A stretch of 64,000 nt of DNA. Source: Haladaptatus paucihalophilus DX253. GTDB taxonomy: Archaea; Halobacteriota; Halobacteria; Halobacteriales; Haladaptataceae. Positions 13,323-21,972 of this stretch are shown here, one piece after another; within the stretch, counting starts at the first letter, position 1; each line of letters opens with the position of its first letter. The notes beneath the pieces are model-generated. The model ran no database searches. It was given only the letters and a program-made list of their open reading frames with translations, and was not told the origin of the DNA. The stretch is taken from NCBI RefSeq assembly GCF_000376445.1, contig NZ_AQXI01000001.1, positions 776,962 through 840,961 of the forward strand. The letters are read 5' to 3'. A program made the position numbers and the translations under genes.

Positions 13323-14297
13323 TCAGTCCAAACTCAACCCGCGAATCGCCACCGTTTCGCCCTCCGCGACGGTGCCGATAATCCGTCCGTCCGTCTCTTC
13401 GGCGAGCGATTCGGCGTCGTCCTCGGGGAGTGCGACGACGAATCCGGTGCCCATGTTGAACGTGCGGTGCATCTCCTCGTCGGAGACGTTGCCGCCGTCC
13501 TGCACGAAGTCGAACACCGGCTGTGCGGGGAACGGGTCGTCGATTTCGTAGCGGTGCTCGCCCATGCGGAGCAGGTTCGTCCACCCGCCGCCCGTCACGT
13601 GCGCCGCGGCGTGCACGTCCCGCTCGCGGAGCGCGGGAAGCAGGTAGGTGTAGAGGCGCGTCGGTTCGAGCAGCGCCTCGCCGACGGTTCCCTCGTCGAG
13701 CGGGAAGTCGTCGTCGTAGTCGTGGTCCTTCGTCGCCGCCTTGCGGGCCAGCGTGAGGCCGTTCGAGTGAATCCCGCTGGATTCGAAGCCGACGAGAACG
13801 TCGCCCACTTCTGCCTCACCGGGGAAGATGGCGTCCTTCGGCGCGAGTCCGGCGCAGGCACCCGCGAGGTCCAGCCCCGAGATGACTTCCGGCATGACGG
13901 CCGTTTCGCCGCCGACGAGGGCGACGCCCGCTTCCTCCGCACCGGCCGCGAGTCCCTCGCCGACCTGCTCGGAGAACTCTTCGGTGGGTTCGTCCACGGC
14001 GAGGTAGTCCACGAAGGCGACGGGTTCGACGCCGCTCGCCACGAGGTCGTTCGCGTTCATGGCGATGCAGTCGATGCCGACCGTCGAGTAGTCGCCGAGC
14101 GCCTCCGCGACGAGCAGTTTCGTCCCCACCCCGTCCGTCGCCAGCGCGAGGTACTGGTCGCCGATGTCGAGCAGTCCCGCGTAGTCGGTCGTGTTGTCGA
14201 TGTCCGAAACCGCGCCGACGAGGGCTGCCGTCGCCGCTTCGCTCGCGTCGATATCTACCCCCGCGTCGGAATACGTCAGTTCCTCTTCCTCGGTCAT
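13323..14297 (-). CDS. purM: Phosphoribosylformylglycinamidine cyclo-ligase
   Basis: AIR synthetase of purine biosynthesis: it converts FGAM and ATP to 5-aminoimidazole ribonucleotide. The 324-aa protein has the PurM-family motifs: YSDAGVDID at the N-terminus, ATDGVGTK, MNANDLVASG, GGETAVMPE, GFESSGIHSNG and VTGGGWTNLL. I start at the ATG at 14297 because the upstream in-frame extension lacks family similarity. It is followed on the same strand by nothing related; purine genes are scattered in haloarchaea. Confidence 0.95.
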   Translation of the reverse strand: MTEEEELTYSDAGVDIDASEAATAALVGAVSDIDNTTDYAGLLDIGDQYLALATDGVGTKLLVAEALGDYSTVGIDCIAMNANDLVASGVEPVAFVDYLAVDEPTEEFSEQVGEGLAAGAEEAGVALVGGETAVMPEVISGLDLAGACAGLAPKDAIFPGEAEVGDVLVGFESSGIHSNGLTLARKAATKDHDYDDDFPLDEGTVGEALLEPTRLYTYLLPALRERDVHAAAHVTGGGWTNLLRMGEHRYEIDDPFPAQPVFDFVQDGGNVSDEEMHRTFNMGTGFVVALPEDDAESLAEETDGRIIGTVAEGETVAIRGLSLD

Positions 14298-14347
14298 GGT
14301 GAAACGCGTGTTCCGGGCGAGTAAAGGTTTGCCGTTGTCCCGTTCGG

Positions 14348-14965
14348 CTACAGCACCAGCAGCGCGTACAGCGCGAGCAGCACGCACGGAACGAGCGTAG
14401 CGATGAAGGCGGTCGTACTCCACTGCTGGACCTTCTTGCCGTCGAGCGGTCCCCACGGGAGCATGTTGAAGCCCGCGAGGAGGAAGTTAATCTGCGCGCC
14501 GCGGTAGCCGATTTCCGTGACGAGGGACGGCCCGACGAAGATGAGCGGGAAGAACAGAACGCCGAGGACGACGTTCGTCATGGGTCCGGCCAGCGCGATG
14601 AGGCCGTTTTCCCGCTCCGTCACCATCCCCCGATGATACACAGCGCCGGGTGCCGCGAAGAGGAACCCGGCGAGTCCGCCGACGATGGCGAGCAACAACA
14701 TATTGTAATCGGCGCGGAACTCGGCGAGTTGGCCGAACCGAATCGCCACCACCTTGTGGGCCAACTCGTGAAGAAGGAAGCCGATACCCGCCGTGAACAG
14801 CGAGACGACCAACGCTCCGACGAACGTCGCCGACGAGAATCCCATGCCGGGCTGGAGGAGCGACTGTCCGAATCCGGGCTGGAGAAAGAGGGTGAAGGCG
14901 AGGCCGAGCGCGCCCCACGCGACCAGCAGGTCGCGGAGTTCGCGCGCGCTGAAGCGGATGTTCAC
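14348..14965 (-). CDS. Site-2-type membrane metalloprotease (M50 family)
   Basis: A 205-aa intramembrane protease with the zinc motif HELAHKVVA in a hydrophobic helix and the second metal motif in FNMLPWGPLDG. About five membrane segments are visible. It starts with GTG, overlapping the TGA of the upstream TraB gene (GTGA), which implies coupled translation. M50 enzymes cut membrane helices of regulators or signal peptides; the substrate is not known. The TraB partner suggests a membrane quality-control or processing pair. Confidence 0.9.
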   Translation of the reverse strand: MNIRFSARELRDLLVAWGALGLAFTLFLQPGFGQSLLQPGMGFSSATFVGALVVSLFTAGIGFLLHELAHKVVAIRFGQLAEFRADYNMLLLAIVGGLAGFLFAAPGAVYHRGMVTERENGLIALAGPMTNVVLGVLFFPLIFVGPSLVTEIGYRGAQINFLLAGFNMLPWGPLDGKKVQQWSTTAFIATLVPCVLLALYALLVL

Positions 14966-16680
14966 GTCAGCACACCCCAGATGAGGTCGGCGCTGTTGTG
15001 CGCGCCCTCGACCATCAGCCGCGTGATTTCATCGACGCCGCCGATTTGCGGACCGAGGAACGGTAGGACGACGAAGGGGAACAGGGCCGTCGCTATCATG
15101 CTCCCGACGTTCGTCATGGCGACGACGGCGATGAGCCGGAAGAGGGGCACGTCGAGCATCCGGGACATGACGTCGGCGAGGGGCAACTCCTCGTCGCTCA
15201 TGATGTCGTTGAGTTTGGCGATGTCGGCGATGTTGACCTGCGTGTACTTCAACTCCATGTAGCCCGCGAACCAACCCGGTGCGAGCAGCGGGTTGATGCT
15301 CGTCAGCCACGCGATTGCGCCGCCGACGAGGGCGCTGCCCCAGTGTGCGCCCGCGAGTTTCGCCAGTCCGAACGCGAAGACGCCGTTGAACAGGAACCAC
15401 GCCGCGAACACTTGAATGAGAAACGTGTTTCGAACGCCCGCCATCGCCAGCAGGATGAAGAAGGCGAAGAAGGCGACCATGATGAAGTAGCCGAAGAATT
15501 TGAAAAGCGACAAGCGCTTTCCCTTCTCGGTGCCGACGAGCGACTCCATCGGCGGGAGGGTGCTCGGGTTGGCGAGGTAGCTCTCGATTCCGGCGCGGTG
15601 ACCCGCGCCGACCACGGCGATGACGTCGTGGCCCGCTTCGCGGAGCGCGACGAGTTTGTGCGCGATGAAGGCGTCGCGTTCGTCGATGAGCGCCTCCGCA
15701 CCGCCGGGCGAGAACCGACGGAACTCCTCCATCATCGCCGTAACCACGTCGCCGTCGGTGAGGTCCTCGATGTCGAACTCCTCGTCCAACTCCTCTTCCT
15801 CGACCGTTCCGCTTCCGAGGAGAACCCCACCGAGCACGCCGAGCACCATGCCGATGCCGACGCCGACAGCGAGCGAAGTGAGGATTCGGAGCACGACGCC
15901 GCCGATTCCGACGAGCGTCCCGGCGCTGACGACGCCGAGGGCACCGGTGCCAACCGCGAGGCCGCCGACGATTCCGAGAACCAGGCCGCCGCCGAGCGCT
16001 ATATCGATGCGCCTCGTCAGGCCGACGGAGAGGGCGAGGCTGCCGAGCACGAGTCCGGCGACGGTGCCGCCACCGAGACCACCGACGAGTTGGAGCGCAC
16101 CGCTTCCCGCACCGAGGGTGAGCGTGGCGTTCAATCCGAGGAGCGGCGAGAGGAAGATGCCGAATATCATGGCGAAGAAGACGCCGAAGACGGCACCGCC
16201 GATGAGGCCGATGGTGAGCGGGTCGGTGACGCCGAGGGCGAGACTGCCCACCATCCGTAACTTCTCGCGGGCGCTCATCCGCGCCCAGAAGCGCTGAATC
16301 GTCATCTGGATGTCGCGGTCCACCAGCGCCACGCCGCTACCGTGTCGTTCGGCGGCGTCGATGGCGGCCTTCATGTCCGCGCCGGGTTGGATATCGAACT
16401 CCTCACCCATGCGCGACTGGACGTACGACAGCATCCAATACGCCAAGAACTGGAAGACGGTGTTTCCGTGAAGGAGGTCGGACGGGTCGAGGTCGTCAGC
16501 CACTTCCCCCTGCATCTGCCGGTATCGTCCCTCGTCGAGTTCGACGGCGACGATTTCCGGTTGATCCTCCTCGATGGCTTCTTCCACTCGCTCGACGCTC
16601 GTTTCCGAGACGTGGGCCGTTCCGACGACTCGTACGTTTCCCTCGCCGCCACCGGATGACGGCGGGTGCTGGTCGGTCAT
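14962..16680 (-). CDS. TraB family membrane protein
   Basis: A 572-aa protein of the TraB/PrgY family. The N-terminal domain (to about residue 150) has the signature VVGTAHVSETSVERVEEAI and VAVELDEGRY, a fold related to Tiki/EreA-like hydrolases. A Gly-rich hydrophobic domain with many helices (about 150-290) precedes a second conserved segment (VVGAGHRAGIESYL) and four C-terminal membrane helices. Founding bacterial members inhibit peptide pheromone activity; the archaeal role is unknown. The ATG at 16680 is preferred over an adjacent TTG. It is cotranslated with the M50 protease. Confidence 0.9.
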   Translation of the reverse strand: MTDQHPPSSGGGEGNVRVVGTAHVSETSVERVEEAIEEDQPEIVAVELDEGRYRQMQGEVADDLDPSDLLHGNTVFQFLAYWMLSYVQSRMGEEFDIQPGADMKAAIDAAERHGSGVALVDRDIQMTIQRFWARMSAREKLRMVGSLALGVTDPLTIGLIGGAVFGVFFAMIFGIFLSPLLGLNATLTLGAGSGALQLVGGLGGGTVAGLVLGSLALSVGLTRRIDIALGGGLVLGIVGGLAVGTGALGVVSAGTLVGIGGVVLRILTSLAVGVGIGMVLGVLGGVLLGSGTVEEEELDEEFDIEDLTDGDVVTAMMEEFRRFSPGGAEALIDERDAFIAHKLVALREAGHDVIAVVGAGHRAGIESYLANPSTLPPMESLVGTEKGKRLSLFKFFGYFIMVAFFAFFILLAMAGVRNTFLIQVFAAWFLFNGVFAFGLAKLAGAHWGSALVGGAIAWLTSINPLLAPGWFAGYMELKYTQVNIADIAKLNDIMSDEELPLADVMSRMLDVPLFRLIAVVAMTNVGSMIATALFPFVVLPFLGPQIGGVDEITRLMVEGAHNSADLIWGVLT

Positions 16681-16759
16681 CAATGACGATACTCTCCCTC
16701 CATTTTTACCAGTATCGATGACAAGGCAATTTTTCTACCCGTTTCGGTTGCGAATCGAA

Positions 16760-17059
16760 TTAATCCGCTCGGCGAACGAGAACACGGCCGTGGCTCTTGA
16801 CGACGACTTCGTGATTCTCGACGACGAACGATATTTCACCCGTGACGGGGCGGAGTTGGCCGTCGCCGCGGGGACCGAAAATAGTTTCGAGGGCGTCCAC
16901 ATCGACGACGTGGTGGAGGGGTTGTAGTTCTTCGGGGGCACGACCGCTCGCCGACGAGAGCGTCTCGACGATGGTTTGGACGAGCGTCATTTCGCCGCCC
17001 CACGAGTACTGTGCCGACGCGACCGGTTCGGGCGTTCCTTGTAACACGGGGTCGTTCAT
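16760..17059 (-). CDS. HalOD1 domain output protein
   Basis: A 99-aa protein consisting of little more than the halobacterial output domain HalOD1 (LVQTIVETLSSASGRAPEELQPLHHVVDVDALE, shown here in part; then ISFVVENHEVVVKSHGRVLV). HalOD1 proteins are presumed signalling outputs in haloarchaea with unknown partners. The gene is preceded by a perfect inverted repeat at 17079-17100 lying between its TATA box and ATG, and by a DUF7344-like HTH gene on the same strand. Confidence 0.8.
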   Translation of the reverse strand: MNDPVLQGTPEPVASAQYSWGGEMTLVQTIVETLSSASGRAPEELQPLHHVVDVDALETIFGPRGDGQLRPVTGEISFVVENHEVVVKSHGRVLVRRAD

Positions 17060-17078
17060 GAATCGATTCGACGATTCG

Positions 17079-17121
17079 AACGCACATGCTACTGTGCGTT
17101 TAATGGTTGAGTTTTTAAATA
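17079..17121 (-). promoter_or_regulatory. Promoter of the HalOD1 gene with a perfect 8-bp inverted repeat
   Basis: A TATA-like TATTTAAAAAC occupies 17111-17121 (minus strand). Downstream of it is AACGCACA-N6-TGTGCGTT at 17079-17100, a perfect two-fold symmetric site covering the predicted transcription start. The arrangement is that of a repressor operator; the adjacent HTH protein is the obvious candidate binder. Confidence 0.5.
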
Positions 17122-17144
17122 GGGGCAGAAATGTGAGCAGAGTT

Positions 17145-17480
17145 TCATCGGACGGAGCTGTCGGCGACCTCGAACAAGTCCTCGTACGCGTCGGGGAAAT
17201 CGACGAATTCGACCGACTCGCGTTCGGAGTCCCACGCCACGAGTCCCGCCTCGTCGAGCATCGGGAGGTGAACGTGCACGAGCGCGATTCGCATCCGGTC
17301 CGTTTCTCCGTCGAGCCGGTCGGCGAGCTCCGACACCGGAATCGGCTCGTCTTCCGAGCGGATGACGACCAACGCCTCCCGTCGAGTCGGCACCGAGAGC
17401 ACCTTGAAGATGGCGTTCAGCGAGGGAGTCGTAGCGTCGTCCCATCGGCTACCGTCCCTCGGGATTGTCTCGATTGTCAT
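17145..17480 (-). CDS. Winged-helix protein of the DUF7344 type
   Basis: A 111-aa ArsR-like HTH protein: LNAIFKVLSVPTRREALVVI begins the domain, with PVSELADRL and a wing region (MRIALVHVHLPMLDEAGLV). This is the architecture of the small DUF7344 HTH proteins abundant next to HalOD1 and bat-type genes in haloarchaea. It lies just downstream of the PAS-GAF-HTH regulator gene on the same strand and upstream of the HalOD1 gene. Confidence 0.8.
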   Translation of the reverse strand: MTIETIPRDGSRWDDATTPSLNAIFKVLSVPTRREALVVIRSEDEPIPVSELADRLDGETDRMRIALVHVHLPMLDEAGLVAWDSERESVEFVDFPDAYEDLFEVADSSVR

Positions 17481-17526
17481 ACCAGAACCCAGACACCGAG
17501 GAGCATTGAGTGAGAGGGCTAAACGA

Positions 17527-19212
17527 TTAGTCTCGCTCCGGCTCGTCGAAGATGGCGGAGAGAACCTTTCGTTCTGCGATTCGGAGGTGCTTGTGCAGGG
17601 TCGGAGGCGCGATGTCCAGCGATTCGGCGAGTTCCTCGCCGGTACTTCCGCGCGGCCAGTCGTAGTATCCGGCCCGATACGCGGTCGTGAGGGCGGTCAG
17701 CTGGCGTTCGGTGAGACGGTCGTCGAGCGTATCGCGGAAGCGGGCGCGCGTTTCGGTCGGTTGTTCGACTGTCTGTCGGGAGACGAGCTCCGCGTCCTCG
17801 AACACGCCCGTCATGGCGTTGACCACCTCTCGAACGTCCCCCGTCTCCGGAATGTCGACGGTGACGTGCGCGACCCCCTCCTCCGCAACTGCCGAACGGA
17901 TGATACCACCGTGATTTGCGAGCGTGGAAAACGCCATCGGCCCGGCGTAGCGGACCTCCAGCAGGCACTCGTCCTCTCGCTGGGTGATGGCTCGAAAGTG
18001 CGTGACACCCTCGAATTCTTCGAAGAATTCGAGGACGCGCTCGGGGTCGCTACCCTCCGTCGAGACGTACAACAGGAGCGAGCCGTCCGGGTGCAGTACG
18101 GCGTCTTCGAACCGGGACGTACCGCCGACCTGTTTCGTGAGCGCGGTAAATGGATAGTCGTCCTCCGAGAACCGGAAGGTCAGTTCGATGGTCCGTTCCG
18201 AGACGAGCGCCTGTCGCGTTTTGACCGCGGAGAGGGCGTAACCGACCATCTGCCCGAGTTCCCCCAGAACCTCGCGTTCGGGTCCCTCGAACGCGAACGG
18301 ACGGTCGGCGTAGACGCCGAGGACGCCGTGAATCGAATCGTCGTACCGGAACGGAACGAACGCCATCGACCAGCGACCGGCGTCGGAGTCCGAAGCGCCC
18401 CACTCGTCGCCGCGGTCAGCGTCCTGTACCACCCACACCGACCGATTTCGAATCGCCTCGATGGCCGGTCCGTCCGACGCGTCGAAGTCCATCCGCCGGA
18501 GCCGCTCTGCGTCTTCCTCGTCGATACCCGCCCCCGACACCACCGTCAACGTCTCCAACTCCCGGTCGAAGCGGGCCACGAGCGCGAATCGATAGGGGTC
18601 GGCGTCGGCGATGCGGTCACAGACCGTTCGCTCTATCTCGTCCGCGGTGTCCGCACGGACGACGGCGCGGTCGATGCTCCGAACGACGGCGTTGATGTGA
18701 CGGAGCTGTTCGAGTTCGTCGCGCTGTGCTCGCAGCGCCGCGTCCCGCCGCTTTTCCCACGAGATGTCGCGGACGACGCCGACGGTTCCCTCGAATTCGC
18801 CGTCGGAGAGCACCACGGAAAACCGGAGTTCACAGGGGACCCGTTCCCCGTCCGCGTTTCGTATCGGAGCCTCCATCGCTCGGACCCCGCCCGGTTCGTT
18901 CGCCAGCAGGTCCGCGATTTCGTCTTCGACCCGCGTCACGTACGGTTCATCGACGAGAAGCGAGGCGTGTTCGCCGAGCAGTTCCGCGCGGTCGTAGCCG
19001 GTGGCCTCGACCGTGGCGTCGTTGACCGAGACGAAGCGACCGGCCGGGTCGAGTTGGTAGATTCCGTCCCCGATGGCGGCGACGACCTTCTCGGTCGCCA
19101 ACAGTCGGGTTTCATCCGTTCGTCGCTCCTTTTCCGCTTCCACTCCCTCATTTCTTCGCTCCTCTTCCGCCTCCGCTCCCTCCTTTTCCCCCTCCTCCCG
19201 CTCCTCGCTCAT
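17527..19212 (-). CDS. PAS-GAF-bat HTH-10 transcriptional regulator
   Basis: A 561-aa bat-type regulator. After a very charged Glu/Arg coiled-coil start comes a PAS domain (about 45-155; LDPAGRFVSVNDATVEATGYDR shown in part), a GAF domain (about 170-320), a bacterioopsin-activator domain and a C-terminal HTH-10 (LTERQLTALTTAYRAGYYDW, then LAESLDIAPPTLHKHLR). It should sense a small molecule or redox state and bind DNA. No Cys-pair redox motif is obvious in PAS. The ATG at 19212 is used; upstream codons look non-coding. It leads a regulatory trio with the HTH and HalOD1 genes. Confidence 0.9.
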   Translation of the reverse strand: MSEEREEGEKEGAEAEEERRNEGVEAEKERRTDETRLLATEKVVAAIGDGIYQLDPAGRFVSVNDATVEATGYDRAELLGEHASLLVDEPYVTRVEDEIADLLANEPGGVRAMEAPIRNADGERVPCELRFSVVLSDGEFEGTVGVVRDISWEKRRDAALRAQRDELEQLRHINAVVRSIDRAVVRADTADEIERTVCDRIADADPYRFALVARFDRELETLTVVSGAGIDEEDAERLRRMDFDASDGPAIEAIRNRSVWVVQDADRGDEWGASDSDAGRWSMAFVPFRYDDSIHGVLGVYADRPFAFEGPEREVLGELGQMVGYALSAVKTRQALVSERTIELTFRFSEDDYPFTALTKQVGGTSRFEDAVLHPDGSLLLYVSTEGSDPERVLEFFEEFEGVTHFRAITQREDECLLEVRYAGPMAFSTLANHGGIIRSAVAEEGVAHVTVDIPETGDVREVVNAMTGVFEDAELVSRQTVEQPTETRARFRDTLDDRLTERQLTALTTAYRAGYYDWPRGSTGEELAESLDIAPPTLHKHLRIAERKVLSAIFDEPERD

Positions 19213-19298
19213 TGCGATACTAGCCGTTAGCGAGGTGGATAACTCTGGCGCGCGGGGAACCGCGGCCAACTAAATACGCCGCCCGAGAATGGTCGGGT

Positions 19299-19778
19299 AT
19301 GGCAGACACGGCAACCCTGATGGATTCGTACACCGAGATGACCGAACTGCTGTTGCCGAACGACACGAACAACCTCGGTCGGGCGCTCGGGGGTGTGGTG
19401 TTGCACTGGATGGACATCTGCGGGGCCATCGCTGCGATGCGATTCTGTGGGAACCAGTGCGTCACGGCGTCGATGGACCACGTGGACTTCATCTCGCCCA
19501 TCGACCGCGGCGAGGTGGCCGTGGTGGAGGCGTTCGTCTTCGAAACCGGCCGGACCAGCATCGACGTGAAGGTGAACGTCCGGGCGGAAGACCCGCGGAA
19601 GGGCGAGGAACGCGAGACGACGACCTCGTTTTTCACGTTCGTCGCACTGGACGAAAACGGCACCCCGACGCCGGTCCCGAATCTCGACTGCCCGGACGAA
19701 AACCAGCAGGCGCTCCGCGATTCGGCCCGCGAGGAGCGACTCCAACAGCTCCAGAACGTGGTTGACCGAATCGACTGA
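19299..19778 (+). CDS. Acyl-CoA thioesterase (hotdog fold, BACH-type)
   Basis: A 159-aa single-hotdog thioesterase that hydrolyses acyl-CoA. Signatures: LLPNDTNNLGRALGGVVLHW, the family motif with the catalytic Asn/Asp region, followed by MDICGAIAA and TASMDHVDFISPID. The C-terminal tail is Gln/Glu-rich and helical. The preferred acyl chain cannot be inferred. It is monocistronic. Confidence 0.9.
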   Translation: MADTATLMDSYTEMTELLLPNDTNNLGRALGGVVLHWMDICGAIAAMRFCGNQCVTASMDHVDFISPIDRGEVAVVEAFVFETGRTSIDVKVNVRAEDPRKGEERETTTSFFTFVALDENGTPTPVPNLDCPDENQQALRDSAREERLQQLQNVVDRID

Positions 19779-19815
19779 CCGCGAAAAAACCGTCCGCAAA
19801 AATTCGACCGTCGCC

Positions 19816-20823
19816 CTACTTGCTGGTCGTTGTGGTCTCGTTCGCCATCGTCGTTTCGTTCATCGCCGTCGTTGTCGTCGTCATCTGTTCTCCGGTCGTC
19901 GTTTCGTTCATCGTCGTGGTCGTCATCTGCTCGGTGGTCGTCTCGTTCATCGCCGTGGTCGTCATCTGCTCGGTGGTCGTCGTGGTCGTCGTCTGTTCGC
20001 CAGTCGTCGTCTCGGTCATCGTCGTGGTGGTCTCGTTCGCCGTCGTCGTCGCGGGGGCGGCGGTCGTCGTCTCGTTCGCGGCCGCCGTGAAGTCGGTCAC
20101 GAGGATGAGGTCGAGCGGTCTATCGGGACTTCCGGCCGGGACGCTGCTGTTGTCGGCGTAGCCCGCCGCGAACGCCGAGTAGACGGTGCGGTCGGAGAGC
20201 GACACGTTGAACGTCTTCAGCACCTCGCCGGAATCGTTCGCCGTCGCGGGGCGAACTTCGAGCGTGTAGTCGCCCGCCGGGACCTGCTTGTATGCGGTCG
20301 CGTTGCGGAACGAGACGTTATCGAACAGCGTGGTGTTGGTCTCCGCGACTGTCACGTCCACCGGTCCTGCGTCGGGCGAGACGTGAACGAGGCGCACCGA
20401 GGCGTTGCCCTGGTCGGGCGCGGTGAAGTTGTCCTCGTAGACGACCGGTTCGAAGGCGGTGTCGCCGCTTCCGGAAATCAGGCCGGTTGCCGCGACGGTG
20501 TAGTTCGTGTCGGCGTCGAACGTCACGTTGTCCGAGAAGACGACCGTGCTCGGGTCGTCAGCGGCCGTAATCGTGACGTTGTGTTCTCCTGCCGACAGGC
20601 TGGTATAGTCGGTGACGTTCCCGTAGGACAGGTTGGAGACTACCGTCTCGTTGTCCACGAGGACGTCAACCGGCGGCGCATCGGGCGACATGTGCGCGAT
20701 GCGGACCTGTGCGTCACCGCTCTGATTTCCTTCGGCCATCGCCCCCATGCCGGCGAAGCCGACGCTGAGTGTGACCAACAGTGCGACCAATCCGACTCCG
20801 AGTGTGCGTGTTGTTTCCCTCAT
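19816..20823 (-). CDS. Secreted DUF4397 protein with Thr-rich stalk
   Basis: A 335-aa exported protein. The start at 20823 gives a Sec-like signal (TLGVGLVALLVTLSVGFAGM). Two DUF4397 repeats follow (VRIAHMSPDAPPVDVLVD and VRLVHVSPDAGPVDVTV), beta domains found in surface proteins. The last 80 residues are Thr repeats broken by MNE and EQM units (for example TTTEQM and AMNETTT), a mucin-like stalk suited to O-glycosylation. Many NxT/NxS sites suggest N-glycosylation. There is no clear C-terminal anchor, so attachment is uncertain. Confidence 0.85.
   Translation of the reverse strand: MRETTRTLGVGLVALLVTLSVGFAGMGAMAEGNQSGDAQVRIAHMSPDAPPVDVLVDNETVVSNLSYGNVTDYTSLSAGEHNVTITAADDPSTVVFSDNVTFDADTNYTVAATGLISGSGDTAFEPVVYEDNFTAPDQGNASVRLVHVSPDAGPVDVTVAETNTTLFDNVSFRNATAYKQVPAGDYTLEVRPATANDSGEVLKTFNVSLSDRTVYSAFAAGYADNSSVPAGSPDRPLDLILVTDFTAAANETTTAAPATTTANETTTTMTETTTGEQTTTTTTTEQMTTTAMNETTTEQMTTTTMNETTTGEQMTTTTTAMNETTMANETTTTSK
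19819..20070 (-). repeat. In-gene low-complexity Thr-repeat tract
   Basis: Degenerate repeats encoding Thr runs with Met-Asn-Glu and Glu-Gln-Met spacers form the 3' end of the DUF4397 gene. On the plus strand they read as long runs of GTCGTC-type codons and create a spurious hydrophobic ORF. Such tracts expand and contract by slippage. Confidence 0.7.
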
Positions 20824-21018
20824 TCCAGTGGCATCGTCGGCTACCACGAGGATAAAGCGCCCACACCGTCCATCCGCATAATGGCGGTTTTCGAGCCCGG
20901 TAACTCCCGTTTCTGGCGAATCCGTCGCATCGAAATCCTCGCCTAACGCGGCGGTGGCGGCGTCCGGCCCTCGGCGGTCGAAGGAACGCTTATCCGACAT
21001 CCCGTTCTATCCGGGGCC

Positions 21019-21477
21019 ATGGGACTCGACGTGCCGACCCCGGACCCGCCGACGCTTCGTCCGGAGGCAGATGTGCAGGAGTACGACGACGTGTCGGTGG
21101 CGGCGGAGAACGACTACCACCGCGACGAACTGGAAGCATTCCTCCACGAGGGCGCGTGGGAGGAGTCGTTCGACCGGTGGGCCGCGGACACCGAGTTGGA
21201 CGAACGCGAGTTCGAAACCGCGGTCGATCTGGACCTGTTCGCCGAGTTCGACTTCTTCTGGGACGACTTCGCGGACCGCGTGGGGTACCACGCGCCGGGC
21301 ATCCCCGAGGACTGGAAGGTCAGGGATATCCACCCGGACATCGACTCGTGGAACGCCGTCTCGTCCATCAACGCCTCCCTAACCGAACTCGGACAGGTGG
21401 TCTGTGACGTACTCGAAGCGGACTACGTGGATTGGGAGGCGGAGTTCGACGCGCCCGACGACCTGCCCGATTTCTAA
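21019..21477 (+). CDS. Hypothetical acidic protein
   Basis: A 152-aa soluble, strongly acidic protein with no recognisable domain, no signal and no membrane helix. It is helical at the centre (residues 35-90, rich in Glu/Phe/Asp) and contains the aromatic motif DFFWDDFADRVGYHAPGIP. Codon use matches neighbours and a TATA-like GCTTATCCG lies about 25-30 bases before the ATG, so I consider it real. Its 3' end overlaps the convergent MaoC gene by four bases. Confidence 0.7.
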   Translation: MGLDVPTPDPPTLRPEADVQEYDDVSVAAENDYHRDELEAFLHEGAWEESFDRWAADTELDEREFETAVDLDLFAEFDFFWDDFADRVGYHAPGIPEDWKVRDIHPDIDSWNAVSSINASLTELGQVVCDVLEADYVDWEAEFDAPDDLPDF

Positions 21478-21863
21478 TCCTCGGCCGACTCCCGAAATAT
21501 CACACCGTCGATATCACCGGCGAGGGCGACCGCATCCGACTCGTTCGTACAGGAAAACGAGACCACCATCTCGTGGCGCTCGGGGCGCGTGGTGACGCTC
21601 TCGACCGTGGTTTCACACGTTATCTCCTCGCCGACGTACACCGGGCGGCGGAACTCAAAGCTCATCGTCCGAGCGACGAAATCCATGTCGCCGCCGATTT
21701 TCGTGGGGAGCGTCGCCGTCAACAGGCCGTGTACCATCGGTTCTTCCTCCTCGACGTGGTGGCTCCCGCGGTCGCCCGAGAGGTCGGCGAACGAAGCAAC
21801 GTCCGCGGCCGTGAACGTCCGCGAGAAGGTCCTCGTCTCGCCTTCCGTCGGCGTGGCTGTCAT
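21474..21863 (-). CDS. MaoC-like (R)-specific enoyl-CoA hydratase
   Basis: A 129-aa hotdog-fold protein. The hydratase signature is partly visible: FTAADVASFADLSGDRGSHH, then MVHGLLTATL, corresponding to the A-x-x-S/T-G-D-x-N-P-x-H segment of MaoC enzymes but with Gly-Ser-His replacing the usual Asn-Pro-x-His. It probably acts on 3-hydroxyacyl/enoyl-CoA thioesters, perhaps linked to polyhydroxyalkanoate or fatty-acid metabolism; activity is uncertain given the altered motif. The ATG at 21863 is chosen. Confidence 0.8.
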   Translation of the reverse strand: MTATPTEGETRTFSRTFTAADVASFADLSGDRGSHHVEEEEPMVHGLLTATLPTKIGGDMDFVARTMSFEFRRPVYVGEEITCETTVESVTTRPERHEMVVSFSCTNESDAVALAGDIDGVIFRESAED

Positions 21864-21972
21864 GCCTATTCGTTCACACGAATCCACCTAACGTTTTCTC
21901 CGGGTCTTCGGCGCGAGGGTCGGTAAATCGAGACGTGTTCGTTTTATGGTATCGGGGTCACACACTCCGGGT

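Noticed and set aside
19762-20946. Plus-strand frame with long runs of Arg, Gly, His and a Val-rich relative
   Set aside because: It is the complement of the Thr-repeat tract of the DUF4397 gene; no start signal or domain.
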